Under the pieces are notes generated by a model. That model searched no databases, was not told where the DNA came from, and was given only the letters and a program-made list of their open reading frames with translations. Below, one piece after another: positions 38,701-51,100 of a stretch of DNA of 64,000 nt (the first letter of the stretch is position 1; each line of letters begins with the position of its first letter). Made by a program: the position numbers and the translations under genes. Source of the DNA: Rotaria sp. Silwood1 (taxonomy: Eukaryota > Rotifera > Eurotatoria > Philodinida > Philodinidae); contig CAJNOP010000327.1 of assembly GCA_905250075.1 (NCBI GenBank), forward strand, positions 99,186 through 163,185, read 5' to 3'.

Positions 38701-39587
38701 ATTGGGCAATTGCCCATGGATTTATTGAGCTATGCAATGCTTGAACAGTTATTGCCCATAGATATTTTTGAAATCATAACGGTTGCCATTAGCTGCCCGT
38801 AACTTAAAATAGTTCGGCTGATGAAATTGCCCATAACTCAAAAATTTTTGGCTATGCCATTGAATAATATATTTACAAGCAGTTTTTTTTTGCTTTATAT
38901 TTCATTCAGTCAAAAACAAAAACAAAACTCCTTTCGGTAATTTAATATTTTACCGATCTGCTATCTTCTGATCCTTATTCTCCGCCTGACAATCTACTAT
39001 TGATATGCCATCGGCGCTTATAAGTACTGCGTAGTTATAAACGACAGCAAATATTTTTAGTTATGATTGTGCGCTTAGTAATAGGAAAAAATGAGATATC
39101 AGTTTTTTAGCAGTTCTCAATGCATTCAAGACTGTCTAATACTTTGTCTATCTAGTACGCTTAAAAAAAAGAAAAGGAAAAAGATAAAACTACCAATGAA
39201 AAATTATTGCTTATGGACATGATTTATTTTCTCTTAATTTTGTACTCAAAAATAAATGGCTTGTATTTAATTGGTCATTATGCTTTTTTAATAAACGTTA
39301 ACGGATAAAATATCTAGTAACTAAAGGTTGAGATGCAGATATCGACGTCTGTATCTGCTTTCCTGACAGCTATACCAGACTGCCACACTCAATCCCATCA
39401 TCATAGTCGAGCCATGCCCACATACAGAAAATTATTAATTTACTGAGTAAAAAATAATTGTTATTCAACACTATATTTTGTACTGATAATTTGTATATAA
39501 TAAAACAGACTGAATATTTAATTTGTTCTCAAGATAAAATAAATTTATCTATTTTGTGTTTTTTTAGATATGGAATCAGAATCATGA
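35704..39587 (+). CDS. Nuclear receptor, NR1-like (E75/Rev-erb/PPAR-type group)
   Basis: Twelve exons (starts 35704, 35795, 36082, 36545, 36761, 37381, 37506, 37975, 38105, 38377, 38562, 39568) encode 542 residues. The DNA-binding domain has all eight zinc Cys at correct spacing: CRVC, CEGC, then C-x5-C-x9-CKSC. The P-box is EGCKG, the class that reads AGGTCA. The following RFQKCLKEGMSVEGVRMGRIPK is the NR1-type T/A box. A long Ser/Asn-rich hinge is followed by a ligand-binding domain whose helix 3-5 region reads ITFAREMPAINEIEL...IMNNRLFDFWL and whose later helices include LNLTQEEFALIFPVIIC. The last exon is very short (ending NMESES), and no AF-2 activation helix is visible, as in Rev-erb type repressors. 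If the last donor is not used the protein ends SKFRKIFIIIN instead. Subfamily is inferred from motifs only. Confidence 0.85.
36275..36289. promoter_or_regulatory. Estrogen-response-element-type palindrome
   Basis: GGGTCA-CTG-TGACCT is a perfect inverted repeat of the nuclear receptor half-site with a 3-base spacer (core GGTCAnnnTGACC at 36276-36288). It sits in the intron that splits the two zinc fingers of the nuclear receptor gene. By base composition such a match is unlikely by chance. Function is not shown. Confidence 0.45.
38675..38862. mobile_element. hAT MITE with perfect 8-bp target duplication
   Basis: A 188-base insert begins CAGTGACATAGCCAAG and ends TTGGCTATGCCATTG (near-complementary ends). 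The sequence AATAATAT is present directly on both sides (38667-38674 and 38863-38870). Eight-base duplications and CAGTG tips are the hAT signature. It lies in the last intron of the nuclear receptor gene. Confidence 0.85.
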
Positions 39588-42210
39588 TTATATTCATAAT
39601 GATGGCTATATTCGTTCTCATTCATTCGAGCTCTTTCATATTGCTCAATGTTGTAGACTAACTCTATTTCTTTCTTTTAATGTATCTATATATATAAATG
39701 TGTGTGTGTGTGAATAAGTACTTGTGAAAAACATAATTTAAGAAAAACAAATTACGTTAATCTTATAGTGACAGCAAAAAAAAATTCAAAAACAACTTAA
39801 TCACCATTTGTAATGTGCACTGAATGTAACAAAGTTGCAATGTTAATAATGAAAAAAAACAAAACAGTAGTTTTGAAAATTGTCCGATAAATAAAATGTA
39901 AAATATATTTTGAATATATCAAACTATTTATATGATATTAAATCAAGAAATAAAGTTTGTTGTCGAACTAAAAACTTAGAAAAATAATAGAAATTTGAGA
40001 ATAAAATATCTGATAACTAACTATGTTTAATTACGATCGGAACTAGAAAAATCTGGTTAATCGATTCTTGTTTCCTGATTTTTACTATTTTCCGGTCGGA
40101 AACAGCGTCTTTCCGACAAATTTTTATCGGAAATTCACAGATTCGAGCTATTTTCATAAAATCATGTCAATAGTTTATTTCTACTAGAATTTATTTATTT
40201 GAACTAAAGTTTTAATCAATCATATAAAATAATATTTATAGTCTACGTATAGAATAATAATATGAGTTAAATAAAAATAAAAATACTTATATCTCTATAC
40301 TTTAAAATATCTTTTTTAAATGATTTGAGATGTAATAAATATATGTAGGTATATTCTATATACCCTGAAAATTTTGGTTCGATCGACCTTTGTTTTGGAA
40401 GGTCATTATCAAAAAGTGAAGTATCATTGACACGATACAAAAAAAAAAAGACAAAGGAAGTCATTGCGTGCGTTTTCATTGCTAAACTCTACAAATTCAA
40501 AGGACATTTTTTGAAAAATAAATTATGAATTTTGCATAGGATTCTTTAACCTAAAAAAAATTTTCTATGCAAAGTTTTTCTATAAATGCTTTGATTAAAA
40601 AAAAATTGAATTTTTTTGTTGTTAGTCATGTGAGTGAGTACAACTATTGAATAAGTTTCATTCGCATAGAATTATTATATATATATCCCTGGAAAGAAAA
40701 TTGTTGTAGTTGGTATATTGAGTACAAACATTAATAGGAAAACATGTCTTTATAACAAAAAATAATTACATATTATACAAGTCCTCGAAGTGTTCTATCA
40801 TCTTGGATATTTATATTTTACTTTGCCCGAAAATAAATCAACTACAATGAGGACATCCTCATTATTAGATTCCCACAGACGAGATTTTTGTTATTCTCCT
40901 CACAATTAGTTTATTAATAAGTTTGTTTTTTCACTACAGAAATACTTTTTTTTTTTAAAATAGTTATATATTATGATAGAGTTTTGAATTCTTTATCTTT
41001 CTATATACTATGAATATATAAATATTTAGTTACAAACATGTTTTTCATATTAATGATGTACTTACAATACTGACTACTAATATTTGTTTTCAGGTATATA
41101 GGTATCAGTTTTCTTTTTTTGATTGAATGATTGCTACTAAACTTCTTATTTTAACCTACTCATTAAATTTATAATTGCTTGATTTCAGACCAAGTTTCTG
41201 AACTACAAAAAATGTGCTGAAATGAAACTAAGAGTAATTTAATACAAAATTAAAATTTCAATTTTGACTAGACGAAATTGAAACTTTTTTTGACTTATGA
41301 ACTTGTTGTAAACACAATAGATCTAACGATGGTCAAAATTAAGTCTTTTGTAATCGTAAAACTAAAGCTGCACATCAACTATAGAAAATCTAGGTTAAAT
41401 TATTAATATATTAGAACTGCATTTCAAGACTTATGTTGGATTTCTACGGTAGATGTTCGGCTGCTTTCTCGAAAATCTAATTTTAATGAGTTCAACAGAA
41501 TTTTTCGGATATTTTGTATAGTCATTGAAAGACTAAAAAATAAATCGTAACTTCCAATAATGTGTACCATCGATTTTATATATATGATAGCATTTTGTTA
41601 ACTAAAATCAACATGAAATAATAAAGTATATTTTGAGAGCATTCATTTTTTTCTTCTTTTTTTATAATGTCTGACCAAACTTAAATGAATTTTTAAAAGA
41701 TTAATTTTATATATTTATATTATGTTATATTCATCTTTAATGCAACACTAATTAAACATAGAAAGTTGTAGAGTTTGCTACTATTTTCTATTGAAATTTA
41801 ATTTTTCTTAACAACCTTCTACTAAAAAAACAAGAAGATATTTGAGTTTATGCTTTTTTTCTCATTTATATTTTTTATCGTTACCTTATTGTCTTCGAGT
41901 TCTACCTGATTTAATGAGTTATTTTCCAACACAAAAACAAAAAAGTATTTTAGCTTATGTATTCCTCATGGTAGATTATTATCTACGTTAAATATAAAAA
42001 ATGATATTTCACTTGTTTATAAAAATAATTTTCTAATGTCGATGTAGCAATCATTGATTGCTGGTATTACAGTATGAATAAGTGGGAATATTCTTTTTAA
42101 TAAAATCAGTATGTACTATATTTTCTTACTACAAATAAAAATAAAAATTTATTTTTAAATAATCAAATATTATTTTGTATCATTGCATGTAATTAGAAAC
42201 ACATTCTATC
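39588..42210. other. Non-coding sequence downstream of the nuclear receptor
   Basis: AT-rich. Out-of-frame reading through the last receptor exon continues to about 39661 but is not supported. No further gene or repeat recognised. Confidence 0.4.
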
Positions 42211-42835
42211 TAGTGACGGATCCAGGATATTTTAGTATGCTGGATTTCTTCTTTAGAGCATGGGATCCAGATGAAACTTATAGAGGTATAATATTGGACT
42301 CAAATGATGAGCTTTTATCGAAAGATTTTTCCAATAGGAGTTTGCGAAAAAAATTAGCATTTTCCTGAGCCCCCTCAAGAGTTTTCTTTTTCTATTTGTA
42401 GTATTCTATATTATAGAATTTAATAGTAAGCTACATCAAAATTTATCGATAGATTTCAATTTTCATCTAAAAATATCCATCCGTTCAGAAGTTATAACGT
42501 TTTGAATTTTTGTTACATACTGCTAAAATTTTAGCGAACATTCAAAAAGTTATAACTCCTGAGCGGATGGATATTTTTAGATGAAATTTGAAATCTATCG
42601 ATGAATTTTGATGTAGCTTACTATTAAATTCTAAAATATAGAATACTACAAATAGGAAAAGAAAAATATTGAGGGGCTCAGGAAAATGCTAATTTTTTTC
42701 GCAAACTCCTATTGCAAAAATCTTTCGATAAAAACTCATTATTTGAGTCCAATATCATACCTCTATAAGTTTCATCTGGATCCCATGCTCTAAAGATGAA
42801 ATTCAGCATAGTAAAAAATCCTGGATCTGCCACTA
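42211..42835. mobile_element. Intact hAT-like palindromic element
   Basis: This is a 625-base foldback. The left end TAGTGACGGATCCAGGAT and the right end CCTGGATCTGCCACTA are complementary, and pairing continues through nearly the whole element. The 8-base duplication ATTCTATC stands directly outside both ends. The outer 148 bases match the arms of the gapped element at 8009-8406. The open frame 42183-42368 is just the arm read in one frame. No transposase is encoded. Confidence 0.88.
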
Positions 42836-44337
42836 ATTCTATCTATGCTTAATGTTGTTTGTAACTAATATCTCTTTTTTCTCTTTTATCATTTTTGTCA
42901 ATAGATAGATTTTCATTTTTATTTATTTTTTATTAAAAGTATCCAATGTATGTGTTGAATTTATTAAAATAATAAATCAAGATATTTCTACATTTTTCTA
43001 TAATTATAATATTAGTCTATTAAAAATTGTATCTTTTGCCTAATACAAACACAACTCAACAAAATTTGATTATAAGCATCAATACAAAATTGATCAATCT
43101 CATGTTATTGAGTTTAGAATAAAAACACTTTTTTTTTCTCTCTTTTGACAGAAAAAAAAAAACAAATATTTTTGACGCTTCTCTGAATTATCATTACCTT
43201 CAAGGATTAATATTCATCTTTTTATTGATAAATCAAATTTGACATATTTTTAACGTCTCATAAATAGAAGATTTCATATCTACTGTAGTATTGAAGCGAA
43301 ACGACATTTCCATTATCTAATCAAGTACCGAACATTGTTTTTTCTTTTATTATTATTATTAATGCTGAAATATTCCTTTCTGAATCAGAAATCTATGATG
43401 CCCTTTTAGTTCTTTCATATAAAGACTAATGAACTCATTATCATTGCTTTCAAATCAAAGTTTATCGTGCCCTATTTGTAGACAAAATATGAGACTAGAA
43501 GATTCAAATTGAGATATATTTTTATATAACACGATATAAAATAAATGATAAATTACAGTGATAAAAATTTCAAATCACATCTCATAAATCTTGACAAACA
43601 TTATTGATATATGATGTTTAATCATATATCAATAATATCTTGTTCTAATATATGAAGTACTCTCTTTTTGAATATTTAGTTTAAGTTAAATAAAAGAATG
43701 AATGAAAAACTATTTGTTACAAAATAGATTGAATCAAATCTTTTTCGTATAATAATTAATAATCGTAATTGCATCGTATTATTTTGTTTAACTTAAATTT
43801 AGATTCAAATTTTTTATTTTCTGTAGGTAATAAAACACATTAATTAATTTCTTGAGATTGTTAGTCATACAGAAGCAACGATTCGTTACAACTAACTCAT
43901 TTGTAAAATGTATGACTGTAAACAAATTGATAATGATGACACATTTTATGCATCAGTGACATTTGTGTTATCTTATTTTTTTTCTATATTACTTTTACAT
44001 ATTTTTTATTTGAATATTTGTTGACACATAGAAGTTTTCATTTGCCAATAGAAATCTTACTAGCTATTCTTATTTTATATAATTATTAACAAAGTGTTAA
44101 TTGATTTATTAAATAAATATTCACTAACGATGGTGTTTTGCTTGATGAATATGATTAGAAAAAAAAGAAATTTTAATAAAAAGGAAAATATTGATATCGA
44201 TATAGAAGAAGGTGATAACATGAAATAACTTTCATTCGATATAAATATCGGGAACAGCACTTCTGAATTTGATAGACATTAAAGATGTTATTGTTCTATA
44301 TGAATTTGCTGTTATCTATGTCAAATATATATATATA
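42836..44337. other. Non-coding AT-rich sequence
   Basis: Nothing recognised apart from a (TA)n tract next to the following element. Confidence 0.4.
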
Positions 44338-44339
44338 TA

Positions 44340-45221
44340 CAGAGTTGGAAAAAATATTTTGATAGGGCGGTATCGCTATATTCTGAAATAGAGTTAATAA
44401 TGAATTTTATACCAAATGAAAGCCCGTCAAAAATGAGGTTTATTGGTACTAAATAGTACCTTTTAATGTCGAACTTAAGAAATTTTATGCTTTTTTGGCA
44501 TAGAAAAATTGAGGTACCAATAATTCAAAAACAGATTAAAATATTTTTTACATGATTCGATAGAGCTCGTCTAGCTCTACAAAATTGTATATATTAAAAA
44601 CTTCTTACGCCATTTTTCTGAGATAAAAGTTTAAAAAGATTACGTGGAAAATGCTAAAAAATGTCAAAAAACTCATTTTTTTTTATGGAAGAAAAACACT
44701 TCATTTTTCAATAAAATTAGCTTTTTTCATTATTTTTACTGTCATAGACGCTTCGAAATATACTCGTTAGACGCAGTATTTTACGCTGCATTTGATAAGC
44801 ATATTTTGAAGCGTCTATGACAGTAAAAATAATGAAAAAAGCTAATTGTATTAAAAAATCAAGTGTTTTTCTTCCATAAAAAAAAAAAGTTTTTTGACAT
44901 TTTTTAGCATTTTCCACGTAGTCTTTTTAAACTTTTATTTCAGAAAAATGGCTTAAGAACTTTTTAATATATACAATTTTGTAGAGCTAGACGAGCTCTA
45001 TCAAATCATGTAAAAAATATTTTAATCTGTTTTTGAATTATTGATGCCTCAATTTTTCTATGCCAAAAAAGCATAAAATTTCTTAAGTTCGACATTAAAA
45101 GGTACTATTTAGTACCAATAAACCTCATTTTTGACGAGCTTTCATTTGGTATAAAATTCATTATTAACTCTATTTCAGAATATAGCGATACCGCCCTATC
45201 AAAATATTTTTTCCAACTCTG
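44340..45221. mobile_element. 882-bp near-perfect palindrome with TA flanks
   Basis: The arms of about 420 bases are complementary with only scattered differences and meet at about 44780. Tips are CAGAGTTGGAAAAAATATTT and its complement. TA precedes and follows the element (44338-44339, 45222-45223), as in Tc1/mariner elements. No coding capacity. The small loop region is the only part that does not pair. Confidence 0.85.
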
Positions 45222-45223
45222 TA

Positions 45224-47252
45224 GTATCATGAGATTTTTTCACATAAAATTTTTTTTGAAAAATACTAAACGAATCTTTTTTAGTTTATCTACGAGTAAT
45301 ATAATATATCAACCGTTGTATGTTTTATTAGAAGTAGTATATCATTCATTTTCTTTTTTGTAAACTATTATTAATGAGTGATTGGCTTAATAGTAAACTG
45401 ACTCTTTCATTTTTCAAATGATCATTATATGAGTCAGAATGGACTAGGAAAACCTATTTACACTCGAAATAAAATACAATCATAGGAGAAAATACCAACA
45501 ACATTACAAGAGAAAAGAACGATTGAAAAATACCGTAAAACGAAGAATAGGAGAGCAAAAGTTATAAATGAGTATTCTTTTTTTTTTTTTTACAGAATCT
45601 GTTTAATGTCATGATGTTTTTATTAGTTCATATGACAAAACTATTTTTCTAATGATACAAAAATTTATTTTAAGAAAAAGAAAATAAAAGTGACTATTAA
45701 TACACATATGATTCATTTAATAAATAAATGAATTTTTATATAAGTAAACTTAATAAGTTAATTCGAACATTGTAAAACAAAATTATTAATTTATTTCAAT
45801 AATCATATTTTCTTTACTCAATAACTTTGTACAATAATATCAATAAGATTATATAACAACAATGCAAAAAAAAAACAAATAATTCTATTTTTATTTTAAA
45901 GGCTTTCTAATGTAATCATAAGAGTATTCTTGAAAAATTATTCTTTAAATAAAAATTCGATCAAATAAATACTATATGACACATGTATATAAAGAATTAT
46001 TTGTAGTGCTTATGAAAAAAAAAAAACACGTATATAATATACATATGACAGTAGGTTTGTTTTGAAACGAGTATATCATACATATGAATGATTTTCATTT
46101 TCATGATATTTGTCTTTCAATCGTATATTGTCATATACTATATGATCAAATGCAACAAAAATTATATACTAATAAGATATAATGTTATTTTTATCTTTTC
46201 ATAATCGATATTACATGACGTTATATTATTCTTTGAAAGTAGTAAAGCATTATTTGATATATCTGTTTTTTTTCATCTAAATATTTTATCATTTTTGACA
46301 TATTTGGCAAATAGTATGTTGGAAAAAAAATCGAGTACTATGCGACGTTATGTTTCTTTCAGAATAAATTTCTAAATACTGAATCATATAGACCCAAAAA
46401 TAACAGGTGGTATATAGTAAAAAAAGAAAAAAGTATATTTGACTTGGAAAAAACCTGTAGAAACGAAAATAAAAAAAAAAACAACAACAATATTCATTTT
46501 GACAGAAATGATTATTTTTGTTTTTGTGTGATTGATTGAAATATTATTGTTCATGATATTACTGATCTATGCATGATTTTTCTATTGCAATCTTAACCTT
46601 GACAAAAGCAAAGGTTTTCTATCATAGATATGATTCGCATTTTGTTTAGTTTGATTGTTGATATTGATATTGATTGTTGTTAAATTTTTGCAATTAAATG
46701 ATTGTACTCTATGACTCATACAGGTCGAAATAGAAGAAAAGAAAAAAAAACTAATGCAAGTTGACAGGATTAAAACTACAACCACTATTCGGGACTGACC
46801 CAGACATGACGTCAATGGCATTTTATTTATAAAACAGAACATAACATACATTTTATTTTCTTTTGAATGACGACATTTAGTTTTTTTTTTTTTTTTTGTA
46901 TTTATTGCTTAACAGCTAGAAAAACTATTTATCATAATAAGTATGTCAATCTGCGTATTTTTTTTTTTCTTTTGATACAAAATTTATTCAAAAGAAACAT
47001 GATTAGGTATAAATCGATCGACAAAAAATCATGTAAAAAATATTCAATATATCTTGGAAAATTGTATGTAAAGAGGACTATTGCGAAAGAAAAAGAAATA
47101 TGACGATATACCTGGTCCGTGTATTATTTTTTTTTTCTTTCTTGTTCTTGTATTAAAAGGAAAAAAGAACAGGACAGGAAAGTATTTAAAGCAGTGCAAG
47201 TAAATGATAATACTACACATATATTTCCAACTAGTGTTCTAAAGTTGTCAAA
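45224..47252. other. Non-coding 5' flank of the ETS gene
   Basis: AT-rich. A TATTTAAAG at about 47181-47189 could be a TATA-like element, about 65 bases before the ETS start codon. No gene seen. Confidence 0.4.
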
Positions 47253-48101
47253 ATGAGCAGTCCTCTCTTTGTTTCTCAACCATCTTGCGATTTAAGTATT
47301 TATTTACCAATTGAATTAGATTTTGAAGATATAATAGTTTATCAATCACCTGAAGTGTTGATGCGTTCAATTAATATGGATACATCATCGGCCCATCGAT
47401 CGGAATTCGAATTATTTGATCCAATCAATGATGATATGGAAGCTGTATCAACGTTAACAGATAGTGATATAACGGTTCCATGTGATAATATCTTGGAGAT
47501 AATTGATATAGATCAATATTTTTTTGGACAATGTACAGTCGCATCTCATATACCAATTGTAGAAAATCAAGAAAAATTACAAGATACTACACCATTATGT
47601 GTATCATCAAAACGTTCGTATAAAAGTCAAAAAAGCAAGTTATTATCATCTGATTCATGTCAATCATCAAAGTTCATAAATATAAAAAAATTTCTTATAT
47701 TGGATGAAACAACAGGACGATTACGTCGACCATTATTATATGAATTTATTCGATTAATATTAGAAAAAGATGAATATTCACATATAGCTGAATATATTGA
47801 TCGTAAACGAGGTATTTTTAAATTTCATCAACCAGATCAAGTTGCTGAATTATGGAAACAAGTAAAAGGACGTAATAGTGATAATGGTAAGTTGATTCGT
47901 TTTTTTTTGTAAATGAAAATTTAAGTAATTAAATAGTTTCTTTTTTTTTTTTTATTTTAATTAGATATGACCTATGATAAACTAGCAAGAGCTTTACGTT
48001 ATTATTATGGTAATGGTATAATGCATGCTAGTCCAGGACGTTTTACATTTCGATTTGGACCAAAATCTGGTTTTGGTACATCATGGTGGCCAGCTTATTA
48101 A
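47253..48101 (+). CDS. ETS-domain transcription factor (ESE/ELF3-5-like)
   Basis: Two exons, 47253-47886 and 47965-48101, encode 256 residues. The ETS domain occupies the last ~95 residues. It reads RRPLLYEFIRLIL, then RKRGIFKFHQPDQVAELW, then MTYDKLARALRYYYGNGI, ending RFTFRFGPKSGFG. The two recognition-helix arginines (RALRYYY) are present, so GGAA-core binding is expected. The EFIRLIL start, the GIFKF-AVAxLW-type block and the FG tail are closest to the ESE group (ELF3, ELF5, EHF). No Pointed domain is visible in the N-terminal part, which is acidic and Ser/Thr-rich. Trp is replaced by Tyr at the first conserved ETS position (LLYEF for LWEF). An AATAAA overlaps the stop codon (48100-48105). 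Confidence 0.88.
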
Positions 48102-51100
48102 TAAACATCAATTTCTTGTCTTTTTTGTTTTTTTTTACTCCGGATGTTATTTCTTTTTAAATTTTTATTTGTTTTTAACAAGTCCGATATCTTGATTTTT
48201 CGCTAAAAATTGATTATTATTGAAAATTGTTTTATTTGTTTATATTTGTGGGTTTTTATCTTATATTAGATGTAATATTAAATTTAATATAAATGTGAAT
48301 TATATATTCTATTAGAAAAACAAATAAGTCTATACTTGATTTAAACATAATCTTTTTAATTTGTTAAAAAAAAAGAGAATATGAATTCATAGTAAGACAG
48401 TATATAAATTGTTTAATTTGAATAGAAAAAAAAAAAACAAAAAACAAAAGTAATATTTTGATTAATGTATAGATTTCACTCAAGTAATACCTGTCAATTT
48501 CATATGTCATTGAGACATATTAAAAAAAAACAAACGTTGACTAAGGTTTTACCTATTTTGTTTTTCTTTTACTATTATGAAACGTTCGAAAAGTACACAA
48601 CTTGTATTTTACAAAACTCAAGGACAGACAATAATGATTAGAGTGTCAAAATAAATTTGATGTCAAGGTTTAAATATGCAAATAAATGTTATGCTATTCA
48701 AAACATGATACGCTGTTGTTTACAACATCATTTAAAATATTCGAAAACAAAAAAATAGAAATATATGATTTATTAGCATATATGATGTTAATAGTTTTTC
48801 ATCACTTATTTAAATATTCAATGTTATAAAAATAAATTCAATCGATATTAAATTATAATTCAAATTTTTTACAATTGATTGAATTTTGATTAGTATTTAT
48901 TAGAAAATAATGTTCTATGTTTCTTTTCTTGTATAAATGTCAAATCAAATTCGGCGATTTTTTCTATATGAATATCAAATAGATATCAATAAAAAAATTC
49001 GCCGAAAATCTATATTATATATTTATTGATATAACAATCATTCGAAAAAAAAAACAAATTTGCACATTCATTTTTTTTCTTTTTGGTGAACTTTAAACTT
49101 AAGGTTTGATATAGAAACATAAGTGATCAGAAAAACAAAGACAAGGACATGTTGTTTTTTTTTCTTTCCAGGTGATATTTAGATAATATTGCGTAGAAAA
49201 GAAATAAAATCTTTCAGCGAAAATAGATTTATGTCTATGAATAAAATTCATTCGTTGAAAATCTATTTTTACGGTATATTAAAAACCATAGAGTTAAACA
49301 CTTATCTTATCGCTTAAAGTTTCATTTTATTTTTTTCTTCATGTCATGCGTGTAAAAAAAAAAAAAAAAAAAACAATAAGCTCTCTCAGTATGCAATATA
49401 AAATTTAAAAAAATATATATTTGACAAGTATTATAGTGTTGTCCATCTTATGATAATCAGCGATTTATTGCACATGTTTTGATTAATTTTTTGTTATATT
49501 TTAGTCTATAACTCTACCAAAAAAATAAACTGAGCATACATAAGTCATCTGCATCAACCACATCATCTATTTTCGTATAACTTTCAAGTTTGATTATTTA
49601 TTACAGGTGCTTGAGATAAGTCATAAATAGTTTATATATTCATAATCACTGTCAACAACATGAATTAGGGTGACCTTGCTGCTAGAGAACGTAACACATG
49701 TTTATCTTAATCATTACAGATAGGTACATAAAAATATTGATTAGTTAGATGACTTGACCAATAAAAGAAAAACAGGTTGGGGTCGTCTAACTTGATAGAT
49801 ATGTTGTTGTGGTAAATTAACAATGTAGAATCTTTGAGGCTAAAAGTATGTTACTCATATGTATTCTTTAATTGCATTATTCTAATATAAAATAAGTCAA
49901 GGTTAAACAAGAATAATTAATTGCAAGCGAATTGAGACTACTTTATTTATTTATTTTTTGCTGCTGGTATCGTTATTGTGTATATCTATAAACTTTTCAC
50001 TTAATATTTGCTACTGAATTTGAATAAATTTCAATATCTTTAGAAAACTTTTTTGAGTTGTAACATTTTGTTTTTTAATATAGTTTGACATGCATCCGAC
50101 ATGTCTGAAACATCAATACAACATGCAAATGTCTCCTAACCTAAATCCAATTTGCTTTCTAATGTTTCATTGATCACAACTGGTGAAACACTTCTTCTGT
50201 AACTAGCTCGCATCTACTTAGAATGCAAGATATATTAATGACAAATATCATTCGAGAACTGGGTGAATAACTGCATGTAAAAACTATTTTTGCAATGACA
50301 TTTAGTTGTTTTTTTTTGTATTCATTTTGCTTATATAATGAAAATTTTTATTAATGCACTCTTGAAGGGTATACATGTATGTATCAGAATCTAGATTTTA
50401 GCTGATAGTGATAGTCTTCTGGTTATCAACATCCAAAATATGAATGTTTCAACTAATCTATTCCGGCAACTTATTACTGCTATTTTTATTTTATTTTATC
50501 TTCAAGATTTTTCTTTTTCAATATATTTTTTTTAGTCTTCTGCATTTTCTCATGATATCTTTTATTCTATAAGATGTTTGTTTATTATCACAAAGAATTA
50601 TTATATCCATGTTTATTTTTCAAGATAATGGATATAAATCATCATTAATTATGAAATAAGAAGTAAACAGTATCAATGACTACATTGTACCATATTACCT
50701 GTAAATATAGGCATAGTACTTTAGTCTATTAATATGGTTTAAAGATAATTTGAGTATTATATTTAAAACCTACTTGTAGATAATGTATCAAGGGTTCGAA
50801 TGAGATTGGAAAATTCCATTATGATGAAAAGAGATAGGATGGGGAAATTTCATTTGATGAGAGATGATTGGATGAGACAATTCTATCATCACATGACAAG
50901 CTATAGAATGGGGAAATCCTTATCACTTGAAAAGATAGGGGATGGTAAAATTCCATCTCATAGAAGATAATGATGTTAGATTTCTTTGTCTTTTATTTTG
51001 AAAAAAAACATGAATACAAACCGAAACTTTCCCACAAAAAGAAAAACAAACCAAACACCCAAAAATAGAAAACAATAACCTTTGTGTATTTGATTAGAGA

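Noticed and set aside
39458-39661. Hydrophobic open frame overlapping the last receptor exon
   Set aside because: Its frame does not match the phase carried from the previous exon.
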